From positions 24,006 through 88,005 of the forward strand of contig SHZJ01000011.1 in NCBI GenBank assembly GCA_009692365.1: DNA of 64,000 bases, given 5' to 3'. Under the pieces are notes generated by a model. The model did not search any database. It saw only the letters and a list, made by a program, of their open reading frames with translations, and was not told the origin of the DNA. Made by a program: the position numbers and the translations under genes. Origin of the DNA: Gammaproteobacteria bacterium. Lineage in GTDB: Bacteria; Pseudomonadota; Gammaproteobacteria; Ga0077536. The stretch's first letter is position 1, and every line of letters starts with the position of its first letter. Positions 44,115-53,095 of the stretch are shown one piece after another.

Positions 44115-44778
44115 TATGTCCATCGCGAGTCTGATCATAGGCGCCAGCCTGCTCGTCAAATTTGTGATGTTGGTGCTGCTGGCGTCGTCTGTCGCCTCCT
44201 GGGGACTGGTGTTTTCTAAGCGCCGCGAACTGCTGGGCGCCAAGCGCGCCGCGCAGCAGTTTGAAGACCAGTTCTGGGCCGCCGAAGACCTCACGGCGTT
44301 GTTTAATCGGCTGTCCAATCAACGCGCACCGGCCGACGGCACGCAGCGCATGTTTGAGGCGGGCTTCAAGGAATTTGCCCGCTTGCGCAAAAAAGAAGGG
44401 CTGCCCCCAGAGATGGTGCTGGAGGGTTCCCAGCGCGCCATGCGCATCGCACTCAGCCGCGAACTCGAGGCGCTGGAGGCCAACCTGCCGCTGCTCGCCA
44501 CGGTGGGCTCGGTCAGTCCCTACATCGGTTTGTTTGGGACGGTGTGGGGCATCATGAATTCTTTCCGCGGGCTGTCGAGCAGCCACCAAGCGACGCTGGC
44601 GATGGTGGCGCCGGGTATTTCCGAGGCCCTGATCGCGACCGCTATGGGGCTATTCGCCGCCATTCCTGCGGTTATTTTCTATAACCGCTTCTCCAGCGAA
44701 ATCGACCGGCTGTCCAGCCGCTACGACATCTTCCTCGAGGAGTTTTCCGCCATCCTGCAGCGTCAGGTGCACGTCTAA
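44104..44778 (+). CDS. tolQ: Tol-Pal system inner-membrane protein TolQ
   Basis: The 224-residue protein has three TM helices: SLLVKFVMLVLLASSVASWG, LLATVGSVSPYIGLFGTVWG and ALIATAMGLFAAIPAVIFYN. The family core GTVWGIMNSFRGL is present. With TolR it forms the proton-driven motor, homologous to ExbB and MotA. ATG at 44104 and ATG at 44116 are both possible starts; the second has AAGGTG just upstream. It overlaps ybgC either way or abuts it. Confidence 0.95.
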   Translation: MQGDMSIASLIIGASLLVKFVMLVLLASSVASWGLVFSKRRELLGAKRAAQQFEDQFWAAEDLTALFNRLSNQRAPADGTQRMFEAGFKEFARLRKKEGLPPEMVLEGSQRAMRIALSRELEALEANLPLLATVGSVSPYIGLFGTVWGIMNSFRGLSSSHQATLAMVAPGISEALIATAMGLFAAIPAVIFYNRFSSEIDRLSSRYDIFLEEFSAILQRQVHV

Positions 44779-44781
44779 GCC

Positions 44782-45225
44782 ATGGCCAGCGTGATGCAGC
44801 GAGGTGGCCGCCGGGGCCGCAAACGACTGATGGCGGAAATGAACGTCGTGCCCTACATCGATGTGACCTTGGTGCTGTTGATCATTTTCATGATCACCGC
44901 GCCCTTGGTGACGCAGGGGGTGAAAGTGGACCTGCCGCAGGCGCCCTCAGAAATAGTCGACCCCGGCGATAAAGAGCCCGTGATTGTCAGCATCAATGCG
45001 GGTGGCGAGCTGTTTGTCGATCTGGGTGAGAACCCCGAGGAGCCCATCGACGACGCCACGCTGGTCAACCGCGTGGCCGGGATCAACAAGTACAAGCCCG
45101 GCACGCAGTTTTTAGTGCGCGGGGATACTGGCGTGCCCTACGGCCGGGTGGTGCAGGTGATGGCGCTGATGCAGGGCGCGGGGCTGTCGAGCGTGGGCCT
45201 GCTGACCGTGCCGCCGGCCAAATAG
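44782..45225 (+). CDS. tolR: Tol-Pal system protein TolR
   Basis: The 147-residue protein has one TM helix (YIDVTLVLLIIFMITAPLV) with the proton-path Asp27. A periplasmic domain follows, with VKVDLPQAP and the typical C-terminal region YGRVVQVMALMQGAGLSSVGLLT. It is homologous to ExbD. It lies 3 bases after tolQ, with the usual gene order. Confidence 0.95.
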   Translation: MASVMQRGGRRGRKRLMAEMNVVPYIDVTLVLLIIFMITAPLVTQGVKVDLPQAPSEIVDPGDKEPVIVSINAGGELFVDLGENPEEPIDDATLVNRVAGINKYKPGTQFLVRGDTGVPYGRVVQVMALMQGAGLSSVGLLTVPPAK

Positions 45226-45244
45226 GCGCTAACGCACCCCCACC

Positions 45245-46267
45245 GTGAAACAAGCCCCGCGTGACGACAACGCCGAAAAACCCGGCAGTGGCCGCGGCCG
45301 CGGCGTGTACTACTCCGCGCTGCTCCACGTCTTGCTGGTGCTCATTTTTTTCGTCGGTCTGGATTGGACTACCAGCCGCGAGGCGCCCATGCCGGCGGGC
45401 GAGAGTCAGGTTATGCAGGCGACAGCCGTGGACGCCGGGGCCGTGGCGCGCGAAATGAACAAGCTGAAAGCGGCCGAAAAAGCCAAACAGCAGGCCGCCG
45501 ACCAGCAGGTCAAAGAGAGCGAGAAACGCCGGAAAAATGAAGAAAAGGAATTAGCGAAACTCAAAACGGAGAAAGAAAATCTCCAGCGCGAGACCGCCGT
45601 CGAAGCCCAGCGCCTAGCAGAACAAAAGGAGCATCTTCAGGCGCAGCGCGAGCAACTGGCCGCCGAAAAGCAGCAAGCGGTAGCCGAGCAAAAAAAGCTG
45701 GACGAAAAACGCCAAGCAGAGGACCTCAAACAGGCCCTTGTGAAAAAACAGGCGGACGCCAAAAAAGTCGAAGAAGACGCCAAGACCAAAGCGGCAGAGA
45801 AAAAGAAGCAAGAGGCGGAAGCTGCCAAAAAGCGCGCCGCCGACGCCAAGCGTCAGGCAGAAGATGCCAAAAAACAGGCCGAATCTGCCCGTCAAGCAGC
45901 CCAAGCCAAGGCGTTGGCCGATGAGCTGGCGAGCGAGGAATCGGAACTCGCCGCGGCGGCGCAGGGTCGGGCGGACCAGTCGCAGTTGGCGCGTTTTACC
46001 GCCGCCATCTTGCGGCAGGTGTCCAATAATTTTGTTGCCCCGGACTTCAAGAGTGGCTTGAAGTGCACGCTGCTCGTGCGCATGATCCCCGGCGGCGAAG
46101 TGGTCGATGCCCGCGTGGTGAAATCCAGCGGCAACCCGACCTTCGACCGACAAGCGGAGCTTGCAGTTCGTAAAGCCTCACCGCTGCCTGTGCCGGATGA
46201 ACCGCGCCTGTTTCAGCAAATGAAAGAAATCCAGTTCGAATTCGACCCCTCGGAAGGCCCGTCATGA
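45245..46267 (+). CDS. tolA: Cell envelope integrity protein TolA
   Basis: The 340-residue protein has an N-terminal TM helix (LLHVLLVLIFFVGLDW). Domain II is a long Lys/Ala/Glu/Gln-rich helix (about 75-235), with many KKQAEDAKK-like heptads. The C-terminal TolA-III domain ends with MIPGGEVVDARVVKSSGNPTFD. TolA spans the periplasm and links the TolQR motor to TolB and Pal. The start is a GTG at 45245. The stop overlaps tolB by ATGA. Confidence 0.95.
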   Translation: MKQAPRDDNAEKPGSGRGRGVYYSALLHVLLVLIFFVGLDWTTSREAPMPAGESQVMQATAVDAGAVAREMNKLKAAEKAKQQAADQQVKESEKRRKNEEKELAKLKTEKENLQRETAVEAQRLAEQKEHLQAQREQLAAEKQQAVAEQKKLDEKRQAEDLKQALVKKQADAKKVEEDAKTKAAEKKKQEAEAAKKRAADAKRQAEDAKKQAESARQAAQAKALADELASEESELAAAAQGRADQSQLARFTAAILRQVSNNFVAPDFKSGLKCTLLVRMIPGGEVVDARVVKSSGNPTFDRQAELAVRKASPLPVPDEPRLFQQMKEIQFEFDPSEGPS

Positions 46268-47556
46268 AATGGTTCGCAACAGTTTTACTGTGTCTGGCAT
46301 GGGCGGGCGCCGCGGCCGAGAGCGGCCCGCTGGTGATTCGCATTACCCAAGGCGTGGAAGGCGCGCTGCCCATTGCCATCGTGCCTTTCGAATGGACCGG
46401 GGCGCCGATGGCAGAAGACATCAGCCAAATCATTGCCAATGATCTCACCCGCAGCGGACGCTTCAAGCCCATGCCGCGCACCGATTTGCCCGCTCGCCCG
46501 GCGGATTTTGCGCAGGTGAATTTCAAGGACTGGCGCACGGTGGGCATGGATAATCTGGTGGTGGGGCGGATCAGTGCGGCCGGCGATGGCGCCTACAATG
46601 TGGAGTTTCGCCTGCTCGATGTGTTTACCGGCACGCAGTTAGCCGGGTTTAAAATTCCCGCACAAAACGCCAATCTGCGCCTGACGGCGCACCAAATCAG
46701 CGACATCATCTACAAGACTTTGCTGAACGTGCCGGGCGCTTTTTCGACCCGCATCGCCTACGTCACCGTCAACCGTCACGATGCCAAGAACAGCACCTAT
46801 CGGCTACAAATTGCCGACGCCGACGGCTACGACGCCAAGACTATTTTGGAGAGCAAACAGCCATTGCTGTCGCCCGCCTGGTCACCCGAGGGCAGCCGGT
46901 TGGCCTATGTGTCGTTCGAGGAGCGCAACTCAGCGGTGTATGTGCAGGACGTGCGGAGCGGCCAGCGGCAAAAAGTAGTCTCGGGTGCCGGCATCAATAG
47001 CGCGCCCGCGTTCTCACCAGATGGCCGGCGACTGGCCGTCACACGCTCGCACGACGGCAACCCGGACATCTACGTCGTGGATATCGCCTCCGGGCAACAA
47101 ACGCGGGTGACTACCAGCGAGGCCATCGACACGGAAGCCTCGTGGGCACCGGACGGCAGCGCCATTGCGTTCACCTCCGACCGCAGCGGCGGGCCACAAA
47201 TTTACCGGGTGGCGCCCAGCGGCGGGGAAGCGCGCCGGGTTACTTTCAATCTCGGCGATTACAACGCCCGTGCCAGCTATTCCCCAGACGGGCGGCAGTT
47301 GGTAATGGTCAACGGTGGCGGTGGTTATCGCATCATGTTGTTTGATTTAAAGGCTGGTACTGGGCGCCGGCTCACCGATTCCAATCTCGACGAATCGCCG
47401 AGCTTTGCGCCAAACGGCAGCATGATCATCTATGCCACAATGGCCGGGCGCAGCACAGAACTTGCCGCAGTATCGGTGGATGGGTCCATTAAGCAGCGCC
47501 TGGCGCTCCAGCAGGGCGCGGTCCGCGAACCGGCGTGGGGCCCTTTTCGGCAATAA
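46264..47556 (+). CDS. tolB: Tol-Pal system beta-propeller protein TolB
   Basis: The 430-residue periplasmic protein has a signal peptide (MKWFATVLLCLAWAGAAA). An N-terminal domain follows (IAIVPFEWTG, IIANDLTRSGRF). A six-bladed propeller then repeats SPAWSPEGSRLAYVSFE, APAFSPDGRRLAVT and SYSPDGRQLVMV. It binds Pal and TolA. The length equals E. coli TolB (430). Confidence 0.97.
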   Translation: MKWFATVLLCLAWAGAAAESGPLVIRITQGVEGALPIAIVPFEWTGAPMAEDISQIIANDLTRSGRFKPMPRTDLPARPADFAQVNFKDWRTVGMDNLVVGRISAAGDGAYNVEFRLLDVFTGTQLAGFKIPAQNANLRLTAHQISDIIYKTLLNVPGAFSTRIAYVTVNRHDAKNSTYRLQIADADGYDAKTILESKQPLLSPAWSPEGSRLAYVSFEERNSAVYVQDVRSGQRQKVVSGAGINSAPAFSPDGRRLAVTRSHDGNPDIYVVDIASGQQTRVTTSEAIDTEASWAPDGSAIAFTSDRSGGPQIYRVAPSGGEARRVTFNLGDYNARASYSPDGRQLVMVNGGGGYRIMLFDLKAGTGRRLTDSNLDESPSFAPNGSMIIYATMAGRSTELAAVSVDGSIKQRLALQQGAVREPAWGPFRQ

Positions 47557-47627
47557 GAATCTAACTGCTTGCGGCATCGGGCCGGCGGGCGGGATTGGGT
47601 ATACAAGCGAATAGATAGGAGACAGTT

Positions 47628-48170
47628 ATGAATGGCGCAATCCTGAAAGCCACCTTATTTTTGGCGGCGGTTCTCGCCATCACCGGGTGTTCGAGCCTGA
47701 ACAAAAAGCCCGCCGCACCGGTCGCAAATTCGGGCATTAGCAACGGCGAGATGAGCGATATCGACGCGGCTCGCAGCAAAGGCTTGGCCAACGGCGCGGG
47801 TGCCGGTGCGGCCGAACTGAACGACCCGAAGAGTCTCTTGGCGGTTCGGGTGATCTACTTCGATCACGACAGCAGCAATATCCGGGCTGATTTCGAGCCA
47901 GCGGTAGTCGCCCATGCGGCCTTTCTGGCCAGCCATCCGCAGATGACGATTACCCTGGAAGGCCACACCGACGAGCAGGGCTCGCGGGAATACAACTTAG
48001 CCTTGGGCGAACGTCGCGCGTTGGCCGTGCGGCGTCAGTTGGTGTTGCTAGGCGCGACCGCAGGCCAGGTTCGCACCGTCAGCTACGGCGAGGAACGCCC
48101 GGTGGCCGATGGGCACGACGAGCAGGCCTACAGCCTGAACCGTCGCGTTGAAATTATTTATCAGCAATAA
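47628..48170 (+). CDS. pal: Peptidoglycan-associated lipoprotein Pal
   Basis: The 180-residue lipoprotein has a lipobox, LAITGC, with Cys21. The C-terminal OmpA domain carries VIYFDHDSSNIRADFEP, ITLEGHTDEQGSREYNLALG, the peptidoglycan-binding RRALAVRRQL and ALNRRVEI-type ending (SLNRRVEIIY). It anchors the outer membrane to peptidoglycan and works with TolB. GAGA upstream of the ATG serves as RBS. Confidence 0.97.
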   Translation: MNGAILKATLFLAAVLAITGCSSLNKKPAAPVANSGISNGEMSDIDAARSKGLANGAGAGAAELNDPKSLLAVRVIYFDHDSSNIRADFEPAVVAHAAFLASHPQMTITLEGHTDEQGSREYNLALGERRALAVRRQLVLLGATAGQVRTVSYGEERPVADGHDEQAYSLNRRVEIIYQQ

Positions 48171-48210
48171 GTTCGCTGGTCCAAGTCCAAGCTTCTCGGA
48201 GAAGGCGTCG

Positions 48211-49218
48211 ATGCGAAGTCTGCTTATCACGGTGGCGCTGGGGGCGACGCTAGGGCCGTTTAACCCGGCGCTCGCCCAATTCGGCCAGGCCGGGACTAAT
48301 CGTCCGGCGGTGCGGCTGGTGGTCCAGCCCGAGACGGCGACGGCGAACGTCAGCACCAACGCCGGGGTGCTGGAATTGCTGCGTGAGGTAGAGGCCCTGA
48401 AGCGGGAAGTCCAGAGCCTGCGCGGCCAAGTGGAAACCCGTGGCTACGAAGTGGAGCAACTGCGTAACCAACTGACGGCCGTGTATACCGATCTGGACCG
48501 GCGGCTGCAGTCGGTGCAGGGCGGTGCGCCGAGCGCACAGCCGCCGCTGCCGATGCTGGCGCCCACCCCGGGCGGCGAGGTGGCTGGCACGCCGGCCCCG
48601 GAATCCACGCTGCTGCTGCAGCCAGCCCCGCCGGCGGGGGACGCCGTGCCGCCGGCGTTTGGTGCGCCGCCGGCCCCGGCCCGCGCGCTGGACTCGGCTG
48701 GTGACGCGCTCCTTTCCACCCCCCCGGCCAGCCTCAACCCACCACCGCCCACGCTGCTGCCGCCCACGCTGCTGCCGCCCGCGCTGGCCCCCGCGGGCAC
48801 TGCGGGGGCCGCCCCAACCGCCGATGACGCGAGCTCGGAGGCGGCTTATCGCGAGGCCTTCGGCTTGCTGCGCGCCGGCGAGTACGACCAAGCCATCGCT
48901 TCCTTCAATAATTTTCAAAGCCAATACCCCGACAGCCAATACGGGGATAACGCCCAATATTGGCTCGCCGAGGCGTATTACACCAAGAACGATTTTGCGG
49001 CCGCCATCGCGGAGTACCAAAAAATGCTCGCGCAATATCCGGCCAGTCGGAAGCTCTCGCACGCCATGCTCAAAATTGGTTACAGCTACGACAAACTCGG
49101 CAAACCCCAAGAGGCGCGTGCGGTACTGGCCGAACTCGTGGCGCAATATCCAGACTCTGCGGCGGGGCATCTGGCGCAGGAGCGCATTGCCCAGATCGAT
49201 CGTGGCGCGCCGCGCTGA
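48211..49218 (+). CDS. cpoB: Cell division coordinator CpoB (YbgF)
   Basis: The 335-residue periplasmic protein has a signal peptide ([16 protein letters not shown]). An N-terminal coiled-coil trimerisation helix follows ([20 protein letters not shown]). A long Pro/Ala-rich linker (about 115-205, with [17 protein letters not shown]) precedes a C-terminal TPR domain of three tandem repeats ([20 protein letters not shown]). CpoB binds TolA and adjusts PBP1B. The linker is longer than in E. coli CpoB (263 residues overall). GGAGAAGG precedes the ATG. Confidence 0.93.
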   Translation: MRSLLITVALGATLGPFNPALAQFGQAGTNRPAVRLVVQPETATANVSTNAGVLELLREVEALKREVQSLRGQVETRGYEVEQLRNQLTAVYTDLDRRLQSVQGGAPSAQPPLPMLAPTPGGEVAGTPAPESTLLLQPAPPAGDAVPPAFGAPPAPARALDSAGDALLSTPPASLNPPPPTLLPPTLLPPALAPAGTAGAAPTADDASSEAAYREAFGLLRAGEYDQAIASFNNFQSQYPDSQYGDNAQYWLAEAYYTKNDFAAAIAEYQKMLAQYPASRKLSHAMLKIGYSYDKLGKPQEARAVLAELVAQYPDSAAGHLAQERIAQIDRGAPR

Positions 49219-49918
49219 CACCGACGCGAGTGCGGTGGCCGTGCCGGTAACGCGCGCCGTGGTGTTGCTGTCGGGTGGTCTGGACTCGACCACCGTGCTC
49301 GCGGCCGCGAGCGCCCAAGGCCGTGAGTGCTACGCCCTGAGCGTCCACTATGGCCAACGGCATGCCGCGGAAATCGCCGCCGCGCGCCGCATTGCGCAGG
49401 TTTTTAACGTGCGCGAGCAGCGACTGGTCAGCGTGGACCTCGGCCAATTTGGTGGCTCGGCGCTGACCGACCCCACCATTCCCGTGCCCGAAACAGCCAC
49501 CACCACGATCCCCATTACTTATGTGCCGGCGCGCAATACGGTGCTGCTGTCCTTGGCGCTGGCTTGGGCCGAGGTGCTGGATGCCGATGAGATCCATCTG
49601 GGGGTCAATGCAGTCGATTATTCCGGCTACCCCGATTGCCGCCCGGCGTTTATCGAGGCCTTCTGCGTGCTGGCTAACCTGGCGACCAAACGTGGCGTTG
49701 GCGGACGCGCGGTGCGCATCGAAACCCCACTGATGCAGCTCTCGAAGGCTGAAATCATCACGCTGGGCACTTCTTTGGGCGTGGATTACACGTCTACCGT
49801 GTCGTGCTATCAGGCCACGGAGGATGGCCGGGCCTGCGGGCGTTGCGACGCCTGTCGACTGCGAAGAGAGGGTTTCGAGAGCGCCCGTATCGTCGATCCC
49901 ACGCGCTACGTGGGCTGA
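49202..49918 (+). CDS. queC: 7-cyano-7-deazaguanine synthase QueC
   Basis: The enzyme (238 residues from the GTG at 49202) is an ATP-dependent PP-loop ligase that makes preQ0 for queuosine. It shows [32 protein letters not shown], and zinc-binding cysteines in [20 protein letters not shown] (four Cys). GTG codons at 49235 and 49241 are alternative starts and may be correct, since family members start close to the SGGLDS loop. It overlaps the cpoB end. QueE, often its neighbour, is absent here. Confidence 0.94.
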   Translation: MARRADTDASAVAVPVTRAVVLLSGGLDSTTVLAAASAQGRECYALSVHYGQRHAAEIAAARRIAQVFNVREQRLVSVDLGQFGGSALTDPTIPVPETATTTIPITYVPARNTVLLSLALAWAEVLDADEIHLGVNAVDYSGYPDCRPAFIEAFCVLANLATKRGVGGRAVRIETPLMQLSKAEIITLGTSLGVDYTSTVSCYQATEDGRACGRCDACRLRREGFESARIVDPTRYVG

Positions 49919-49930
49919 AATTTGCGTCGC

Positions 49931-51982
49931 TCAAGCCGGGGGTGGCAGTGTGCCCCGGACGCCGGCGAGCGCCAGCAGGTTGCGATAAGTCCCGTAGAGC
50001 GACTGAATGCTCCGCACATAAATGATGGCCTGACCGTAGCGTGATAGGCCGGCGCCGTGCGCGCCCGTGCGGGCCAGCACGAGCATCGCTTTCTCCACGT
50101 TGCCCGACCATCGGTTGGGATCGAGTTTGAGCTGGGCGGCTAGCTCGCGCGCTCTTTCAACTCGCTGCGCCCCCACGTTGTAGGCCGCCAAAGCAAACCA
50201 CGTGCGCTCCCCCGCCGGCACCTCGAGCGCGAATTCATTGCGCAGGGTATGCAGGTACTTGACCCCCGCGTGGATCGCAGCGTCGGGGCGCTGGAGATTG
50301 TCAAAGCCCAGCGACTCGGCCGTGCTGGGCAACAGCTGCATCAGGCCAACGGCACCGCCGGGCGAGATGGCGCGCGGATTGAACTGGCTCTCCTGATACA
50401 TCTGCGCGGCGATGAGCCGCCAATCGAAGCCGTAGAGGTCCGCATAGCGGCGCACGATGCTATCGAACGGCGACAACCGAGCGTCCGTGGCCGCCACCAA
50501 GGGGCCGGCGGTCGAGGGCTCGAAATAACGGGCGCGCAGCAGGGCCGTGAGCCCATCGGTGTGGGCATCCAGGAGGAATTCATCGACGGCTGCGAGCAGC
50601 GTTGGGTCGTTTGCGCGGGCCGTCCAGCGGTAGTCGTTTTGGTGCGGAATGGACGGCCCGATCCGTAGCGTTGGGTAGTCGACCGCCAGCCGGGCAAGGT
50701 CCTCCCCGGCGACTACGGTTGCATCGATCACGCCCTCGGCCACCCGTTGCAACAGCGCTGGCTGCTCTAAGCTGGACTCAATCCCCACCAGCGACACGCC
50801 CGGGTAGATCTCCCGCAGGGACCGCAAGGCCACCAGCGCCGGGGAATTCGCGATCGCCGCGAACGTATGTCCGGCCAACTCGTTGGGTGAGCTGAACGCG
50901 AGCGCCGGCCGGCTGATGGTCGCATAGGCGGTGTGGTGGTATTGCCGGGATTGCCGGAAATAGGGGACCTCGGCGGCGCTGCCGCCCGCTAAACGGGCGG
51001 TGACGAGATCCCCGACCCCGGTGCGCAGCCAGTCGTGGACCTGCGCCGCATCGCGGGCCACGAGGACCTCTAACCGGAGGCCGTGCCGATCGGCGAAGGC
51101 GCGCGCCAGCTCGAACTCGAAACCCGTGGGTTTGCCGTGGTCGATAAAATAGTTGGGCCGTTCGACCTGGCTAATCACGCGCAGCACGCCGCTGCGCTTG
51201 ATGGCGGCGAAATCGCGGGGGGCGGCAGCAGGCTCGAAGTAGGCGGTATGGAAGCGATCGATAAACGCATCCAACGCCTGATGCAAAGGCTCGTCGTTAA
51301 CTTGCACGAACCAGTTCAGCGGTTCATCGCCGGTTAAATTGAACAGCACCCGCAGCTGCAGGTGCTCGGCGAGCCACGTCGGATCTTGGTCGAGCGCAAC
51401 GACCGCAACGTCTACCTTGCCGCGGGCCACGAGCGCCAGAGAGCTTTTGTCGGTGAGGTCGTTGGTCTGCGGTTCCAGCGTGATCCCGGGCACGACCCGC
51501 CGCAGGTCGCGGAAGTAATCCCACAGCGGCGCGCGCAGCGCCATGGCAATTCGCGAGTGTTGCAGCTGGATTGGGCTGGCCGCCCAATTGTCCGAACGGC
51601 CGACGACCACGTAGCGTTCGGTGGCCACCGTCGCGGTGGCCACAATCCGCGGGTCGCTGGCCATCGCGTGCGGCAAGGAGCCCACCACGAGATCACATTC
51701 GTCGTGCGTGAGGCGGTGGAACAAATCACTGGGTCGGGTGACCGCGGACCATTCGACGGGGCGACCGAGCGCGCTGGCGAAATCTTCGATCATGCGGGCG
51801 GCCTGCGCGGTATGCCGGCGCGAGGAACTGTTCGGCAGCACCACCACGCGCAGCGTGGTCGCCGCGTGCACCGGTAGCGGATCAGCTTGCGCGTGGCCCA
51901 CGACCGGCGGCGCTGAGAGGCTCAGCGCCAGCAGGCAGGTGCGCCAGCGCACACCGATGAGGTGAGTAATTCCGCGAATCAT
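49931..51982 (-). CDS. MltF-like lytic transglycosylase with two substrate-binding domains
   Basis: The 683-residue protein has a signal peptide (1-31). There are two tandem SBP_bac_3-like domains: about 44-253 (LRVVVLPNSSSRRHTAQAAR) and 265-490 (GVLRVISQVERPNYFIDHGK). A C-terminal SLT domain follows (about 505-625) with catalytic Glu531 in MYQESQFNPRAIS, then GAVGLMQLLPSTA and AAYNVGAQRVERA. E. coli MltF (518 residues) has one binding domain, which senses muropeptides. The first domain here is diverged from the second. It would cleave peptidoglycan to 1,6-anhydro-muropeptides at the periplasmic face. Confidence 0.9.
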   Translation of the reverse strand: MIRGITHLIGVRWRTCLLALSLSAPPVVGHAQADPLPVHAATTLRVVVLPNSSSRRHTAQAARMIEDFASALGRPVEWSAVTRPSDLFHRLTHDECDLVVGSLPHAMASDPRIVATATVATERYVVVGRSDNWAASPIQLQHSRIAMALRAPLWDYFRDLRRVVPGITLEPQTNDLTDKSSLALVARGKVDVAVVALDQDPTWLAEHLQLRVLFNLTGDEPLNWFVQVNDEPLHQALDAFIDRFHTAYFEPAAAPRDFAAIKRSGVLRVISQVERPNYFIDHGKPTGFEFELARAFADRHGLRLEVLVARDAAQVHDWLRTGVGDLVTARLAGGSAAEVPYFRQSRQYHHTAYATISRPALAFSSPNELAGHTFAAIANSPALVALRSLREIYPGVSLVGIESSLEQPALLQRVAEGVIDATVVAGEDLARLAVDYPTLRIGPSIPHQNDYRWTARANDPTLLAAVDEFLLDAHTDGLTALLRARYFEPSTAGPLVAATDARLSPFDSIVRRYADLYGFDWRLIAAQMYQESQFNPRAISPGGAVGLMQLLPSTAESLGFDNLQRPDAAIHAGVKYLHTLRNEFALEVPAGERTWFALAAYNVGAQRVERARELAAQLKLDPNRWSGNVEKAMLVLARTGAHGAGLSRYGQAIIYVRSIQSLYGTYRNLLALAGVRGTLPPPA

Positions 51983-52117
51983 GGGGGCTCGGATGAGGCT
52001 TTCCTGAACGTCGGGAGAGCTATTTACTGCTGCTTGCCCCCTCAGCGCAATCGCGCCGAAAAGACAAACCAGAGCGGGAGGTCGTCAACCGGAGGATTAA
52101 GAATATGTTAGGCTCTA

Positions 52118-52146
52118 AATATAATCAGTTATCGCATTAATCGCAA
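52118..52146 (-). promoter_or_regulatory. Promoter for the MltF-like gene
   Basis: On the minus strand, TTGCGA (52141-52146) is followed after exactly 17 bases by TATATT (52118-52123). It lies in a roughly 90-base AT-rich island (52095-52178) in otherwise GC-rich DNA. The distance to the ATG at 51982 gives a leader of about 130 bases. AT-rich islands of this kind may also bind IHF or H-NS-like proteins. Confidence 0.6.
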
Positions 52147-52178
52147 GCAAGATCATGAATAATATATAAATTAGAGGG

Positions 52179-52865
52179 TTATAGAGGTTCGCACGGGGCA
52201 GGATCAGCCGCGGCGGCCTCCGCTTCACGCCATCTTTCGAGCGTCCCGACGTCGATCCAACGGCCGGTGAACAGGGTGCCGCTGACCGCATTGGCGGCGA
52301 TCGCCTCGCGGAGCAACGGTGCCAGCGGGGCGCGTGCACCGGCGCTAAGCGAGGTGAAAAGCGCCGGGCTGAACAGGCCAATACCCGCATAGGTAAACGC
52401 GGGGCTGCCGGGGTGGCAAACCTGCGTGTCACGCAAACCAAAATCGCCTAACGGATGATGGGCGGGATTGGGCACCAGCACGAGATGGGCCAGCCCGGTG
52501 AGCGTGACCGGCAGCGTGGCAAAATCGAAATCTGTCCAGATATCGGTATTGGCGACCACGAAGGGCTGCGCGCCCAGCAACGGTAACGCCCAGCGCAGGC
52601 CACCCGCCGCGTCCAACGCACCCGCAGGCTCGCGGGAATAAGTGAGGCGCACCCCCCACGCTTGGCCATCGCCCAAGCGCGCTTCGATGAGCGGGCCGAG
52701 GTGGGCGAGATTAATCACGAACTCTTTAATGCCCGCCTGCGCGAGGCGCTCGACCTGCCGGACGATCAGCGGCTTGCCGGCGACCTCCAACAGCGGTTTG
52801 GGGGTGTGGTCGGTGAGTGGCCTGAGGCGTTCGCCCCGCCCCGCCGCCAGCAGCATCGCTCTCAT
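52179..52865 (-). CDS. Nucleotidyltransferase family protein, probably MurU-like
   Basis: The 228-residue protein has the sugar-1-phosphate nucleotidyltransferase signature LLAAGRGERLRPLTDHTPKP and a second part LLEVAGKPLI. The metal-binding Asp is in VVANTDIWTDFD. The compact length and no hexapeptide tail match MurU, the MurNAc-1-phosphate uridylyltransferase of peptidoglycan recycling, or D-glycero-manno-heptose nucleotidyltransferases. No AmgK is adjacent. AAGGAAG precedes the ATG. The adjacent murein hydrolase and kds genes fit an envelope role. Confidence 0.82.
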   Translation of the reverse strand: MRAMLLAAGRGERLRPLTDHTPKPLLEVAGKPLIVRQVERLAQAGIKEFVINLAHLGPLIEARLGDGQAWGVRLTYSREPAGALDAAGGLRWALPLLGAQPFVVANTDIWTDFDFATLPVTLTGLAHLVLVPNPAHHPLGDFGLRDTQVCHPGSPAFTYAGIGLFSPALFTSLSAGARAPLAPLLREAIAANAVSGTLFTGRWIDVGTLERWREAEAAAADPAPCEPL

Positions 52866-53095
52866 CGAATTTGCTTCCTTAAAAAAGCAGGTGGCGCGCG
52901 CCGCCGCGGGCGCTAAAAGACGGCCGCGCGCGGCCAGCTTGCGCTCCCTACTGTAATCCGTTCGAATACCCCAATGCGTCTGCGCAGTGAACAGGCTAAT
53001 GGCCGCAGAAGATAAACCCGCCAGCACGCCCCCACCCACGACCCGCCTGCCGGCCTCGGCGGCGAGCGCCCCATCGTCGCGAGGATGACTCAGAC

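Noticed and set aside
49202..49241. QueC extended N-terminus as a fused domain (open frame back to 48524)
   Set aside because: The upstream frame lies inside cpoB in another register and encodes Arg/Pro-rich nonsense. QueC homology begins just after 49241.
53085..53095. ATG at 53085 as the kdsD start
   Set aside because: It is out of frame with the SIS domain, so a TTG at 53096 is the better choice.
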